From assembly GCA_038049695.1 (NCBI GenBank), contig CP142453.1, forward strand, positions 130,893,001 through 130,957,000: a stretch of DNA of 64,000 bases, read 5' to 3'. Numbering within the stretch: position 1 is the stretch's first letter; every line of letters begins with the position of its first letter. Below the pieces are notes generated by a model. It did not search any database. It was given only the letters and a program-made list of their open reading frames with translations, and had not been told where the DNA came from. Shown in pieces: positions 33,509 to 46,700 of this stretch. The stretch comes from Cinnamomum chago. Taxonomy: Eukaryota; Streptophyta; Magnoliopsida; Laurales; Lauraceae. The position numbers and the translations under genes are program-made.

Positions 33509-34274
33509 TCCCAGATGGAGGGTTAAAGAATGTTGAGAGGGAGTGTAATGGTTTCCTGGTATAAAAATGTACTTGCTGACGTTGGTTCCTGTGAGGCTGT
33601 CTATATAATTTCTATTGGTTTGATGCATATTTTTATTGAACTTGGTTTCTGTGATCATTTCCGATGCACCTTTGCACGCGAGTTATAGTGCGATCTTGAC
33701 ACTGGAATTGTGCCCCATGTTCACAAGAACTGTCGGACAGAAAAGGTGTTACCATTAGTTGGCCTCCTTTTATTATCCTCGATCAGTTCATCTCTCTATC
33801 AAGATTAAAGTGCCTGCAAAGTGGATATTTGACATGAGTGGAGAGAGAAGAAAGATGGAAGGGAGATGATGAAAGAGGAAAGGGAGAAGCTAAAAACATT
33901 TTGGTCTTCTAAAAAAAATGGGAGGAATCTGGCGGGAACATGTTTAATTTGGCTGATTGTCCTTAATTAAAATTTTTGTGAATAACTTAAACCCTGATTT
34001 GAAAACTTTTGGCTTTTACGTTAATTTTTAAATAAGCCAAAAACTTAGGGACTTTTTTTGAAATCCACCCCCCAGGGGCCCCACCCCCCTAAAAAGAATG
34101 AATAAAGGAAATAAAATTAAAATCAGTTATCATTTTGGAATGGGCATAGACCTTGTGACCTTATTTTGAGCCTATGATTAGTGGGCTGCTTCATTTTTTA
34201 TTTTTTTTTCCTGGAGGCAACTCGCTCTGGGCATCTATAATCGAACACAATATGTACAATACAAAATAATTGAA
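33509..34274. other. Intergenic, no gene seen
   Basis: AT-rich sequence without a recognised gene or repeat boundary. Confidence 0.45.
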
Positions 34275-34284
34275 CATATACTTA

Positions 34285-34508
34285 GTTTTTTTTACTATCG
34301 GAGGGTTCCGAACCATTTTGATTGGACTAATTCCTTCGGACCCAGATGGAAGCCGGGTAAACACCCCTTTAGCCCCAAGGTGGTAACATTAGTCGACTCA
34401 ACTTTCGATTCCTAAAGAAGGGAGAACCGGAAGTCGATACCAAAGCCTCTAATTCTTGAAGAGGGGAGAACCGTGGTCCTGACCACTCAGCCAACCTCTT
34501 GGGGTTAG
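34285..34508 (-). mobile_element. SINE (minus orientation) with 10-bp target duplication
   Basis: Flanked by CATATACTTA at 34275-34284 and 34509-34518. On the minus strand it begins with a tRNA-like head (GGTTGGCTGAGTGGTC) and ends in an A run (plus-strand T run 34286-34293). Its 3' half (TTTACCCGGC, TCCGAAGGAATTAGTCC, GGAACCCTCCGATAG) matches the SINE at 56605-56787. About 34519-34560 holds a second partial head (GTTGGCCGAGTGGTC), so two insertions appear nested or adjacent. Confidence 0.75.
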
Positions 34509-34565
34509 CATATACTTATTTCGTGGTTCTGACCACTCGGCCAACCCCTTGAGGGGTTAACATAT

Positions 34566-36254
34566 ACATACTTTCTTTATTTTCCAACTGGTGCTTCATT
34601 GATGGAGTCTTCTTTTCTTAAAATGACATGGTGGGATCATGATTGCTATGTGGAATGTTATAATACTTGCATCTGATATTTCTGAATCAGAATCCATATA
34701 ATGCAGAGAAATTACAATTTTAGATAATCCTATGAAAGAGATACTACCTCATCAAACCAGAAAACAAAAGTCTCCCAATCTTGGTCACTGCTTTTGTATA
34801 TACCAATCGCTCTTGTTGCTATGCTCGTTCGCAATCAATCTATATTGTCCCTTTGCCTACTTCCAAGAGCTTGGACAGAGGGAACTCTTGTTATTAGATT
34901 TTCAAATCTAACCTGTCTCTTAATTGAATTATTGAAATTCAATGGTGTGTCCATCTTTCAAGTAGATCAGTGGGCAACCACAATCTAACACTTGGTGGTC
35001 CATGAATCACCAAATCCATTTGTTGGTAACAAAATCAACTGAAACAGCATCATTTAATATGCTTTTTTGACTGTCATGGCTAGACCCAATTTCATCCCTT
35101 TTATTTTTCCAAATATATACATGCATAGAGGATTTTTCTTATTTCCATAGATATTACATTTGGGATACACATTAAACTTTTTATTTGATGGATGGTTATC
35201 TTTTGCCACAAATCCATCTGGGTTAAGTTTTCAATTATTATATGTATAATAGTGGAAGATGTTTTATTATTATTATTAATTTTGACCGTAAAATTTCAGT
35301 TTTTAATGCTTTTAATTGTTTTTTTTTTTTTTTTTTGCTTTCTAGCTTTCAGTTTTGACTATCACCAATTATTGTATAATATACCATTGCCTTTCAGATT
35401 TGACTAATAATCAATCCCATGTAAACCTACCACTGCCTTTCAAATTGACTCATCCAAATTCATATAAATCTATTTTTATATATCATAACATGAGGGATTT
35501 TTAGTCATTGCATTTATATTTTGGCTCTTACTAGAGCCTACATCGTCTTTTATTGTATATTGCAACAAGATGGATTATTTGAGATTTGACCTATGCCTTT
35601 TACTTTGACTCTCATCGGATCCTTTACCAACATATTATTATGTATTTTTGCGAAGGGCTTCGATTCATTTTTACCGCTATCTTTTAGTTTTAACTCTCAT
35701 TAGATCCGACCCTAAACCTATTATTACATATTATTTCAAAAGGCTTTAATTGAACTTTAGCTACCACCTTTATATTTTGACCTTAATAGACCTTTTATCA
35801 ACCTATTATAATATATTAAGCTCGAAGGTTTTGAATCTAATTTTGACCGAAAGTCATTTTCAAGTTTTACAACTGCTAACATACTCTTCATCCACATTTC
35901 ACCAATATATTTCTCCCACTTAGGAACTCTTCATGTATACACGTGATTAGCACGAATTTTTATGCTAGTTATTATATATTATAGCTGAAGGTTTTTAATT
36001 CAATTAATACTTCTACCTTTTGATTTTAACTATCACTGAATTTTATATAGACCACCTATGCTTCAAGATATCGATAATGGAATTAAAAATAGATGTCTAT
36101 AATTACTATGTGTCAGTGTGTCTAGCACTTGAGTACATGTTCATCTAGGAAAAACTTATTTTCAAATTGTGTTATCCTACTACTGTATTGATTTTATATA
36201 AAAGACACGATTAAAATACACAAATGCAAGCAAAATAACCAATACTAAAATATA
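34566..36254. other. Intergenic, no gene seen
   Basis: AT-rich DNA with homopolymer T runs. No open frame with family likeness and no element ends were found. Confidence 0.45.
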
Positions 36255-36259
36255 AATAT

Positions 36260-36765
36260 TGATGGGTCAGGCCCAAGTGACTCGGTCCACGATGGCGGGT
36301 CAGGCCTAAGTGACCCGAGTCCGTGATAAGCCCAGGTCCAAATCCATTCGTTGAAAGTCGGGTCCTGATCCAAGAAGTGACGAAGTTAGCGCGTCGTTCC
36401 CCTAACCTGCTTTTACCAAGTCATGCGGAGGAGATCTTACCTGCCTCGTCTATTGAGGACGGTTCGAAGACTCCGTCCGAATGAAGCGTCCGTTGCTGAA
36501 GAGTCGTCCCCATCTGTTAGGGGAAGACTATAAAACACAGAGCCCCACCAGCACTGGGGGGCAAGCAATTCTTCTCCATTTTACATTATCATTGTATTTT
36601 TCCGGCTTATAACCTCTACATCGGAGAATAGTAAAATCACCAGTTTGAAGTGGACGTAGGTCACACTGACCGAACTACTATAAATTCTCTCTCTCTCCAT
36701 TAATTTCCACATTAATTACTCGTCACTTGACCGGTGGTGCCCGAAAACACTTTTTGGCATCATCA
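36260..36765 (+). mobile_element. Solo LTR with 5-bp target duplication
   Basis: 506 bp beginning TGATGGGTCAGG and ending GGCATCATCA, flanked by AATAT at 36255-36259 and 36766-36770. It is GC-richer than its surroundings. A TATA-like CTATAAAACA near 36527-36536 fits an LTR promoter. No primer site, polypurine tract or coding region adjoins it, so it is read as the product of recombination between two LTRs. It is not related by eye to the LTRs at 5.7 and 16.5 kb. Confidence 0.8.
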
Positions 36766-36770
36766 AATAT

Positions 36771-37800
36771 AATAACCCTCCGATAGCAGAAAAAACTATA
36801 TAAATATAATGAGACATGATAGAAAGATCTAAAGCTAACTTAATCATCCAACCAGAAAACACTTTCAAAATAAAACAAAGTCATAGTTCTTGATCAAGTT
36901 TTCATACTACAACTTCTTTTTGACCATTTTAATGAGTTTTAATATAAAATTTTCATATGGTATAGCAGGTAGAGTATGCTTTCAAAAGTCAAAACCTTTG
37001 AGGAGCGAAAGGTTGTAAGTTCAAATATTAGTAATGTATATAATTTAACCTTTTGTTTGGGCATATGCATGTGTTGGCCTCATCCGTATCAAATCTAACT
37101 CATTCTATGAGGAAAAAAAAAAGTCTAACTCATTATCCTTAGGCTGTCCAGCATGTAGCAATTTATTTCATTAGTTGCATGCTGCCAAAGTTATTGTTTG
37201 CTTGCCTCTTACACGGGCACCATTGGCAAGCTGTTACTGGAACCATCAAAATGTGCTTGCAAACATACTTTGGCATTTGTATCGGTCATTGAGTTATGTG
37301 AAAAAAATATGAGCCATTGGATGCAATTTTCTGGATTATGTCGATCCAAAACACAAGATCTAAACTGTTAAATTTCTTTGGAAGGTTGAATACAGCCATA
37401 AAGTTAATTTTTAAGGCTTGATACGTTGTGGATTTTGAGAAATTTATGAAGAACTTCCAACCATTGATATATAAAAAAAAGAGTCCATGTAACATAGATT
37501 TTTACATTATGAGACACTTCTTTAGCTTTTTTTTAATGACTTTATTTTAATGGTCTAACAAAAAAAAAAAAAAAAAGTAGAGATATCAGACAATGCCTGA
37601 GAGTTCCCTGATTGCTCTTATCACAAAATTTGTATGAGCTAAAGAGTTATCTTTTGTTGATTATCACCCACAGATAGTACCAGATGAACTCGCTTATGGA
37701 GCCAATCTTCAGTTGCACCAATTTTAATGGTGGTGGAGCTAAAAGTTCTCTATGTGATTTAAGGTGCGCATAAACTTCATGAGATCATCCTAATCCCTTC
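36771..37800. other. Intergenic, with a weak tRNA-like fragment
   Basis: About 36963-37020 has an A-box-like TAGCAGGTAGAGTATG and a B-box-like AAGTTCAAAT, spaced like the promoter of a tRNA-derived SINE. It cannot fold as a tRNA that I can see. No gene is supported elsewhere. Confidence 0.35.
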
Positions 37801-37805
37801 AAACT

Positions 37806-38669
37806 ATATCTATTATGGATAGGTGATTAAAGACTTCTAAATGAAAAAATCCAACTTGCTAAATAACTCTATCAAACCAAGTTAAAATGAGTCATCTTTA
37901 GGTGAATTTATAATTTTAATACATCTATTATGGTTAGAAAATCCTTAATGTTTGTAATTTTTAAAAGTATATCCTTGATAGTGATTTATACATATGGGCT
38001 CTACATACAATAAACTTTTTTTTTTTAAGTGAGCCTCATATTCCAATTCCTAAAGATGGGGCCACATGCAATTTTGTAATTGATTGTTTAATTTCAATTT
38101 TAGTATTGACTTTATTTTATCTTCTTTCTAAAATATAGAGAAACATCTTATCCGTTGGGATTTCTCTTATGAAGATATTCATTCTCAAATAAAAATAAGA
38201 TTTGAACTTTTAGCAAAGAACCATGGCCAACTTTTAGATCGACCCAGCCGTGCCGTACCGTAACCTAATTAGGCCAACCAGTGTCACTCGTGAGCTAGCC
38301 CACATGCCCATCCTGATCTTTTATTTTTAAATTTGCTTATATAAATTAAAAGAGACTTTATGGGCTTTTAGGGTTTTCAACTTAAAATAAAGTTGAAATT
38401 ACTAAAATAAATACATAAACATGGATGTTAATTTACATAAGACTTGAAGTTTCATGCTCATTTATATAAAAAGTAATATTTACTTTGTATAAATGTTGGG
38501 CTGCGCCATGCTTCGAACCGTAATAAATGGTATATTTGTTTGTTTTATATTTATTTTCATATTTGTTTGTTTTATATTTATTTTTTCATTAATTATTATC
38601 TCATAAAATAGCTACAAATTGGACTTTTTTTTTCCTGGGCCCGGGCTTAGCGCGGGCATGCTTTGCTAG
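37806..38669 (+). mobile_element. Helitron-like nonautonomous element, copy 1
   Basis: Ends in GCCCGGGCTTAGCGCGGGC (hairpin with one mismatch), eight bases, then CTAG at 38666-38669. Its left part (from TATCTATTATGGATAGGTG) and right part are both repeated in the copy at 38923-39461. About 300 bp in its middle (around 38080-38440) are missing from copy 2. The 5' boundary is set only by where similarity to copy 2 begins. No Rep/helicase is encoded. Confidence 0.6.
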
Positions 38670-38922
38670 ATATAGAAAAAATATGAAACCAAGTTAATCG
38701 ATTGCAAAATTGGAGTCAGTCTAGCTAATTGATATTTTTTCTAATTTCAACCAAGTTAAAATTGGAGTCCAATTTGCTAATCGATTGCAAAATTTGACTC
38801 TAATCTCAAATTAATTTGAGAAATTGGATCTCAAATCAATTTCAAAAGATAATCTCTATCAATCAATTCAGAGTACACTTTTGTTAAACTTCTTTATGAA
38901 AATTCAAATTTTAACATATATC

Positions 38923-39461
38923 TATTATGGATAGGTGATTAAAGAGTCCAAATGAAAAAAAACCCACCTTGCTCAATAACTCTATCCAACCAAGTTAAAA
39001 TGAGTATTCTTTAGCTGGATTTAGAATTTTAATATATCTATCATGATTAGAAAGTCCTTAATATTTTTTATTTTTAAAAGTAGATCATTGATAGTGATTT
39101 ATACGTATGGGCTCCACATACAATTAACTTTTTTAAAGTGAGCCTCATATTCTAATTCCTAAAGACGGGGCCACATGCAATTTTGCAAATGTTAATTTAC
39201 ATAAGACTTAAAGTTTCATACTCATTTTATATAAAAAGTAATATTTACTTTGTATAAATATCGAGCTGGGCCATACTTCGAACTGTAATAAATGGTATAT
39301 TTGTTTGTTTTATATTTATTTTCATATTTGTTTGTTTTATATTTATTTTTATATTTGTTTGTTTATATTTATTTTCTCATTAATTAATATCTCATAAAAT
39401 AGTCACAAATTGGACGTTTTTTATTTGTGGGCCCGGGCTTAGCGCGTGCATGTTTTGCTAG
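38923..39461 (+). mobile_element. Helitron-like nonautonomous element, copy 2
   Basis: Shares with copy 1 the start ATCTATTATGGATAGGTGAT, AGTGAGCCTCATATTC, GGGGCCACATGCAATTTTG and the repeated word ATATTTGTTTGTTT. It ends with GCCCGGGCTTAGCGCGTGC and CTAG at 39458-39461, followed by T. It is in the same orientation as copy 1, 250 bp away. Confidence 0.6.
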
Positions 39462-40739
39462 TTGATTATTTAAAGTTGTATCTCTATCAGTGATTAAAAT
39501 TTGACGAATTAATGAAAAGCGTCAAAGAATAACCATCAAATGACCTCTACTTTAATGGAAACCGAATCAAACGTTACCATTGTAATTTAATACCTCGACT
39601 CTATATCATTTATCTAGGGTTGTAAACGGGTCGATTCCACTTCCGGTCCATGGTGGACCCATAACTGGATTCGTTAAAAAAAAGGTGGAACTGAGTCCAA
39701 ACCTAGAACCGTTTCGAAACCGGTTTATTGGCTCCAAAACCGAAACCAAAACCATATATGAGATAGTTCTGTATCCGGGTCCGGACCTATGTAGAGAATG
39801 ATATTAAAAAAACATCATTTTTATAAGAGATTTTTGAAAATCGAGTTAACATATCTTGGGTCCACGGGTCCTAACCAAGATGGAACCATACCCGAACCCC
39901 ATTTTTAACGGGTCGAAACCTCAAAGTAATCGGAGAATCAATGAACTATTTACCTCCCAACATTTATCCCTCCTATTTAATAATCCTTTTTGGAAATCCT
40001 TATTTCTTATATCCAAACAAATTCACCCCCTAGAGTGAAAGCAGCTCACAAATAGATAACAAAATCCATGACAAAATCATATCGAGTAGGTCAAACCATC
40101 AATACATTAAAAACTAATCCTATCCTCTCCATTCAAACAAAAGATCAATCAGAAGCACGCCACATGCTTAGGCCTTTAAAAAAAAAAAAAAACAAAAAGA
40201 ATAAAAAACAACACAGCAGCTGATTTCTTACATTACCTGCATTTCTTTCCCCTGGTTTTTACTCCACCCAACAGCTGCAAAAAGAGAGTGCATCATTTTC
40301 ATTTCCATCTACATGAAGTGCACGGAAAGGAAGAAAAAACAATCTTAGAAAAAGCTTATTTCTTCTCTTCGGGAAAGAGGCCGCAACAACCAGAAGCCTC
40401 CGTATTTTTAGATACACGGTCGTATCGCCTCGCACCATTCACAGCTCCTCCTCCAAACACCCACATACAATACATACGTATCCATTAGTCATTTCCCATC
40501 TTCCATTTCTCTCACCCCTTCAGCAGAAAAACAAACACAAACACACACACACTAACCTCCTTTTCCTCAAAAGCCCATCCTCTTTTCCAACAACCTCCAA
40601 CACCCAAACACAGAAAAAGAGAGGAAAAGAAATACATATATACATCGATGACAAAAACCCTAGTTTGGAAGTGAAAAACCTCGGAAATCCTGCAATTTCC
40701 TTGGAAAACCCTAGCCATCGAATCACGAATCAGATCTTC
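39462..40739 (+). promoter_or_regulatory. Upstream region and 5' leader of the SR-protein kinase gene
   Basis: About 39614-39760 contains GGGTTGTAAACGGGTC and repeated AACCG words like those of hAT-type elements, but no matching end was found. From about 40280 the sequence becomes C/A- and CT-rich and probably includes the 5' UTR; there is no intervening ATG in a long competing frame just before the start. No clear TATA box is assigned. Confidence 0.4.
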
Positions 40740-43700
40740 ATGGACGGCCCTGAGAAGGAGGATCGAACTGAGAGCAGCGATTACACATCGGAAGACGAAG
40801 GAACGGAGGATTACAGAAGGGGAGGCTACCACGCTGTGCGGATCGGAGACTCGTTCAAAGGCGGCGCATACATCGTGCAGAGCAAGCTCGGCTGGGGCCA
40901 TTTCTCCACCGTCTGGCTCGCATGGGACACTCGCAACAACGTACCCAAAACCCTTCGTCTATTCGATTTCAATCTCTCGCTTTTTTCTTCCATTTTAGGG
41001 TTTTCAATGATCAAATCCGTGTGTTTGTTTCAATGTAAATGTGCAGAAATATGTAGCTCTGAAAGTGCAGAAGAGCGCGCAGCATTACACGGAGGCGGCG
41101 ATGGACGAGATCACCATCCTCAAGCAGATCGCGGAGGGCGATCCCGACGACAACAAGTGCGTGGTGAAGCTTTTAGACCATTTCAAGCACTCGGGGCCGA
41201 ACGGGCAGCATGTGTGTATGGTTTTTGAGTATTTGGGAGACAATCTGTTGACGCTGATCAAATACACTGATTACCGCGGAATGCCCCTCCATATGGTTAA
41301 GGAGGTTTGCTTCCATATTTTGGCGGGGTTGGATTACTTGCACAGAGAGCTCTCGATCATTCACACTGATTTGAAGCCTGAAAACATCCTGCTTTTGTCG
41401 ACGATAGACCCATTGAAGGATCTGAGGAAGTCCGGCGCCCCCCTCATTCTCCCCAACAGCAAGGAGAGCTCTAGCTCTGCGTTTGATTCTGGGGCTTCAA
41501 AAGATGTTAAGAGCTTGAATGGCGATTTGACCAAGAATCAGAAGAAGAAGATTAGAAGAAAGGCGAAAAGGGCGGCGCAGGGTTGTGCGGGTAAGGAGGC
41601 TGTGGAGGAGAGTGAATTGGACCCGAAAGGAATTGCTTCTGGGGCTTCTGATTCTGCCCATGAGAGGGTGGAGGACCAACCGGGTAGCTCGGCGGGGAAG
41701 AATGAGTCTTTGAATGCTGAGGAGAGTGAGGATGTTGGCCGCAATAATCAGAGTCATAGGAGGGGAAGCCGGTCCACTAGACAGAAGCTGTTGATGTCGA
41801 TTGAGCGCAAGTGCAAATTGGTTGATTTCGGGAATGCGTGTTGGACGTATAAGCAGTTCACTAGTGACATTCAGACCAGGCAGTATAGGTGCCCGGAGGT
41901 CCTTCTTGGATCTAAGTACTCCACTTCAGCAGACCTTTGGTCTTTTGCTTGCATTTGTTTCGAGCTGGCAACCGGAGATGTTCTCTTTGACCCTCATAGT
42001 GGAGATAATTTTGACAGGGATGAGGTTAGAATGGGATGCATACTTTTAAGTACTTTAACCTTAATTGTTATAAACTCTGTTATCCATGTGTTTGCTTCTC
42101 TCATATGTGTTTCATGAATACTTACATATGTTCTGCAAATGTACTTCGTTAGATGCTTTATTGTCTGTTATTGGTGAGGAGTTGTTTGAATACTTTTCCA
42201 CTTAGTCATCTTGCACTCTTCAATGCATGGGGGCTGGGAATTCTTTGCTGAGTCAGTAAAAATTGGTTGACATTTGGTTTGGTTTTAACAAGAAGAAGAT
42301 GAAGATTCAAACAAAGGAGTAAATAAAAGCATAGAGGAAATTAACCAAAATGCTCATATCAGTTTCATCTATTCAGAGAGGACAAGTCTATGAAAAGGCA
42401 TTTTATTCATCAATACGCAAATCCCTAGATTCAGCCATAGACAATCCTAAACAGAAGCAAACAAACTAGGGAACTATGGTTAACATATAGAAAGCTAACC
42501 GATTTAGTCTTTCCTAAAATTTTTTTTTTTTTTTTTCTAAATGAAATTGTAAAGCTGCTTTCCAAATAAAGTTGTTTTCTGCAAGAGCTTGTAGCATAGT
42601 TGGAAGGTGTTTATTGTCAGTGTCACAGGCATGATGTTGCCTGCTCAAGTCATGTTACCATTGAAAAATAAGGTTAACTCAAGATCTTAAATTAAATGAG
42701 AGAGCACCCGCAGGAACATAGAACACTGCATTGAAGGCATAACAAAAAATTGCATATTGTCAGTCAATGTTTGCAGGAAGCAGAGAACATCCCTCTCTTC
42801 CTTGTACATTTTCCATTTGTAATGTGGTTTGGAGTCATTTTCTTAATTTATTTGGGATTCACTGGGTGACGCTTTGTTCAGTGAAAGAACTCACGAAGAG
42901 TTAGAACTTTGGATTTCCATATTATGGAAATTTACTTTTGTAGTTGTGATATGGTCTATATATCGCTTCAAGGAAATTGGAGGTCATTTCAAAATCTATG
43001 CATTTGTAGTTGAAACTTTGTATAAAGTACCTATCAATGCGTATTCCATGATTATTTCGTTGTTTAATCTAACTATGGAGTTTGGTGGCATCTTCTAAAC
43101 TGATCTATGTAGATGTGGTTGGAATAGACATCCGTGCTTTTTTAACATGCAACTTTACATTCTTCTGAATGGCCATTCCTGGCCCTGTATTTCTATTAAT
43201 GGCCATTCTTGGTCTTGTATTTCCATTTTATTTTCAAGACCATTCCTGTCCTTCGGTTGTGACAATTTTATGCTGGCCGTCAACTTACCTAACGTAACCC
43301 TCCTTTATCTGGGTAAAAACTGGTGAAGTTTACCCTAAAAGGAGAATTTTTTACTAATTTATCTTCAGTAAATGGATACAAGTTCTGGTGATGTTTACCA
43401 AATACACAACTTTCACAAATTTAGATGTTTAACGGACAAAGTGCGTATTCACTATCTTGGCAGTGGAGATCCAAGTGATGACAAAGCAAAGCTCTAAATG
43501 AAAAGCTTTGTCCCTTGGTGTCAAGTAGTGATGCATGTGAGGATTAAGTAACCCAAGATTGCATGCTGAAATCGCAACCACAAAAATCCAAAGATGCTTA
43601 TTAATAGACCGATCTCCCGAAGGATTGATCGAATCCAAAGATGGATTCAGCCAGTAGGGCACCCTCCCAAGAGGAGAAAACATCATAACCATAAGAGATA

Positions 43701-46700
43701 AATCTCAAAGAAACCTTTAAATTGATTGAAAACAAGCACTACATTACAATGAGTCTTAACATCCTTATGGGAGTGATCCCTCAGCAACAACACTTTCTAA
43801 TATCTGAATAATGCATAAAATAAAATAGGAAATTCACTAATATTAATCCTAATCAAATCAAACTACTTAATAATACTTCCTAATTAAATGGATGTCCCGT
43901 TGGGCCTATGGACTGGACCCAATGAGTTGGCCAACTTATTGTCTGGCCCATCACCTGCTCATTTAAAAAGAGAGCGCAAATCATGCGAAGCCTGTAACGG
44001 CCCACCCTACACGCATGCATGATATTGTCCACTTTGGCCCATGGGCCTCATGGTTTTGTTTCTGGTAGGCCTCAACTCACCAAAAGGCCTCATGCAAGGT
44101 AAGGGTGCAAACTCTACATATAATCCCAGTCGCTTTCCTCTCTATAGTCGATATGGGACTCCAGGGCGTCACAAAGCGCATAGTTATTAAAAAAATCAGA
44201 TGAAGCCAATATACAAACGGGGCCATAATATCATTTAGATTATGACCTAAAACCTGGAAATATGATTGGGTATCCAGCCATATTTAGTTGCCCTGCAATC
44301 TTTGTTTCCCCTTTCTGTAGTACTGTAGAAACATAAGTAAAAATCATGGACATAGTAGGCATATGCAAAACGACATATCTAACACATGTGTTTTTGAATG
44401 ACATCTCTGTCTGATACATGCACATGTGTACTATGTTGTTTATAACTATTACCTTGTTTTATATGGTTTCTTTTGATTAGCTATGCTATATCATTGCCAC
44501 TTGCTCTAGTTTCTGTACCTCCAACTTCTAGAATTTTATGCTTATAACTAAAAGCCATGAGTTTGAACGTTATCCTTGACTAATGAAAACAAAGAGTGTT
44601 CTCTGTTATCACCATTCAGTTTTATGTTTGAACTTAATGGGTTTAGAACTCAGTTGATGATCATTTCATCACAGTTCCACATATTTGACTAATAAATCAA
44701 TGCTAAACTGAGTACTGACTAAATTTTATTAGCTCTACCACTTTGATGTTGACAAATCTACTGAGTAGTAAAAACGGCTTTGAATCTGTATAAATGAATC
44801 CCTGAGAAACATCTTTATTTTTATGTATCCATTCCTACGAAATGATAAAGCTACATTTAGAGTGCACAATTTTATTCTCTAACAGTAGTTTATGTAATGA
44901 AAAGCCACTGAAAAATTGCCTCTGTGTGTGTGTGTTTTTTGTTCTAGAACTTGCTTTTATTCCATAGGAGTCAAGGGACATCTGTTTAGGAAACTCCTGC
45001 ATAGATTTGTGCATCAAACTCGAGATTTGAACCTCCAAGTGATAAATCAGAGCCAAGATACAGTGGTTTTGGGGGAAAAGCAGCCTTAGTGGTGAAGAAA
45101 AATCATTTTATGGCATTTTTCTGGGGGACTTGGTTTCTTCTGAAAGAGTTTCCAAGTCATGCACAGATAGAGCATGATTTGGTCGATTAGAGAGCCATTT
45201 TACTATCTTTTTTCCTTGCTTTTCCACTCTTCTTTTGTTTTTGAGAATTCTCTTGAGTAATTTTTTGGTTGGATTTTTTATGGTAGAACTGTGTACATTT
45301 AAATTCAATTCAGACCATGATTTGGTATGTTTGGTGTTTTTTTTTTTATTTTTTTTTTATAACCTTTTCAGTTTTTAGTTTTCCCGTTTTGGTGACTTCT
45401 TTAAATAGTTTTACTCTATTGAACCAAGGACATACATGAAGGACTTTCGCCTGAGCCTTGTGATCCATGCCTGGGGGTGTATCTGCTTTGCTATGAATAC
45501 CCAATTATTTCTCACCACTGAAAGAGACGAAAGGACAGTCACTAAGGAACAATCCCATAGTAATCCTCAATTATCGATAAATTCAAATTGGTGCTTCTCC
45601 ACTAGCTCCATCACAGGTTTAGGTAATACCCACTTCACCCCAAACATTTCATAAAGAAATCCCTAGTTCCTGAGTAGAAGGACAATGAATAGAATTATGA
45701 AGATCATCCTCTGCATTCCTTAAATAAAGATGGACGTGATACCATAATTATCGGGTGACTCTTTGGGTAGTTGATACTTAATATTTTCTTAAATAATTGC
45801 TCTTTACTTACTTTGTACATGAAGCCTGTCATTTATTTATTTTTCTTAGTTTAGGTCTATATTTTTCCATTTTCTCCTTGACCTTTTCACCTTTTCTGAT
45901 TTTTTGGGGGACTTTCTTATGCAGATATAGAGCACAATAAAAAAGGGAAAAAAAAGAAGAAGAAGCTTCCTTAAGTAAATATGTTAATGAGTCATTCGTC
46001 CATTTCAAGGTTTTCAAAATCTGACTTGGTGGTACTAAATTATTTTCAATTTTTACCAACTCATCTTATTCTCAATTCTGCTTAGCCTTTTGAAGTTGTT
46101 TGGTGTTCCTCGAAACCCTCCTTTTTCTAAAAAAAAAAAAAAGTTGTAGAAAACTTTTAGAAAAATGATTGATTTTCTAAAACTAAAATTTGAAGACTTT
46201 GATTATTTACTTCCAATTTGTGAATATATGTGCTTAGAAAATTGTGATTTGTTAAAGTAAATTTATTAGTTTTTTTGTGTTTAAGACTGCAATCACTAAT
46301 CAAGCCTTTACAACAGTTAAGTTTAAGAATGTTACAGCCCAACATTATCTTTCTATTTAGGCTAAGAGATTTAGATAATAAGAATAAATTGTTAATGATC
46401 AGCTATTAAGGTTCCAATAAGCAATGGCTATTTAGGAAATGGGAGTCAATTCAATGAACATGCGAAAATGAAGACATTTGGATTATTATTCTCTTGCTTT
46501 TGGAGGTCCATCAAAATATATCTGCTAGTTTATATTTGTCTAGTCCCACCCTCACACACACATACCAAATAGGATTATTGCAGGATGGGATGAGTGGAGA
46601 CAAGCTAGTGGAGCTTATGTGGTTATAAAGAGACATTTTTTTTATAACTCCATAAAACAAAGCATGTGAAATGCTGAAGCCAGAAGCAGTCAAGTACATA

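Noticed and set aside
36963-37020. Candidate tRNA gene
   Set aside because: A- and B-box-like words only; no acceptor stem or anticodon arm could be paired by eye.
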